The translations under genes and the position numbers were made by a program. The notes under the pieces were generated by a model. It searched no databases. It had not been told where the DNA came from and was given only the letters and a program-made list of their open reading frames with translations. This document shows positions 5,289 to 5,480 of a DNA stretch of 5,480 nucleotides, piece by piece (position 1 is the first letter of the stretch; each line of letters begins with the position of its first letter). Source of the DNA: Elusimicrobiota bacterium (GTDB taxonomy: Bacteria; Elusimicrobiota; Elusimicrobia; UBA1565; UBA9628); contig JAQUNT010000190.1 in the NCBI GenBank assembly GCA_028717525.1, positions 1 through 5,480 of the forward strand, read 5' to 3'.

Positions 5289-5480
5289 ATCTTCTTCCTC
5301 CGCAGACGCAAGGAATTCAAAGCCACCGAGATCGACGAGAGCGCCATGGCCGCGCCCGCGTACTGGGGCTTGAGCATCACCCCGAAGGGCGCGTAGAGCG
5401 CTCCGGCCGCCACCGGGATGAGCAGCAGGTTGTAGGCGAAGGAGAGCACCAGGTTCTCCCAGATGACCTTGCGGATCTTC
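5285..5480 (-). CDS. copA: Copper-translocating P-type ATPase, C-terminal fragment
   Basis: Only the last 64 residues are in the window. They match the final two membrane helices of P1B-type heavy-metal ATPases: IWENLVLSFAYNLLLIPVAAG, with the Tyr-Asn pair of the seventh helix, then MALSSISVALNSLRLRR, with the MxxSS motif of the eighth helix. YN plus MxxSS is the signature of the Cu(I)-exporting P1B-1 subgroup, whose members pump cytosolic Cu(I) across the inner membrane using ATP. The protein ends in a basic tail (RLRRKKI). The stop codon overlaps the queF start by 4 bases. The ATPase, phosphorylation and metal-binding N-terminal domains lie beyond base 5480, so the symbol rests on the helix motifs alone. 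Confidence 0.88.
   Translation of the reverse strand, partial: KIRKVIWENLVLSFAYNLLLIPVAAGALYAPFGVMLKPQYAGAAMALSSISVALNSLRLRRKKI
5297..5301 (-). promoter_or_regulatory. Ribosome binding site of queF
   Basis: GGAGG on the minus strand, 8 bases before the queF ATG. It lies inside the last codons of the copper ATPase gene, encoding part of its basic tail, so queF can be initiated on the same transcript. Confidence 0.7.

Noticed and set aside
1..5480. CRISPR array, insertion sequence or prophage elements
   Set aside because: No regularly spaced repeats, transposase, integrase or terminal inverted repeats were seen on either strand.

Overview
This is a GC-rich bacterial window, densely packed, with most genes on the minus strand. 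In minus-strand order from the right end it holds: the C-terminal tail of a Cu(I)-type P1B ATPase (copA-like); queF, overlapping it by 4 bases (ATGA); a fused 2-oxoacid:ferredoxin oxidoreductase-like protein; a tRNA-Val(GAC) gene with encoded CCA; and thrS, which runs off the left edge. One large plus-strand gene (2863-4869) encodes a radical SAM enzyme fused to a class I methyltransferase. It diverges from the oxidoreductase-like gene across 52 bp and converges on queF with a 2-bp gap.

The host is a bacterium: it has bacterial-type ThrRS, QueF, a tRNA with encoded CCA, and Shine-Dalgarno sites (GGAG or GGAGG). I cannot place it further from sequence alone. The short ThrRS without a TGS domain and the unusual fusions fit a poorly cultured high-GC lineage. 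Elusimicrobiota is one untested possibility.

Region by region. 1-1320 is thrS, starting at the editing domain. 1355-1429 is tRNA-Val, 34 bp upstream of the thrS start, so the two may share a transcript. 1430-1535 is an AT-rich island with a probable promoter and a small hairpin. 1536-2810 is a compact KorA-KorB-like fusion whose thiamine-diphosphate motif is degraded. 2811-2862 is a short divergent promoter region. 2863-4869 is the radical SAM-methyltransferase fusion. 4872-5288 is queF (preQ0 to preQ1, queuosine pathway). 5285-5480 is the copper ATPase tail.

The housekeeping genes have clear roles in threonyl-tRNA charging, tRNA supply, tRNA modification and copper export. The least explained part is the divergent pair in the middle: a probable oxidoreductase relative that may have lost TPP catalysis, beside a two-domain radical SAM-methyltransferase of unknown substrate. 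A functional link between these two is only inferred from their shared short intergenic region.
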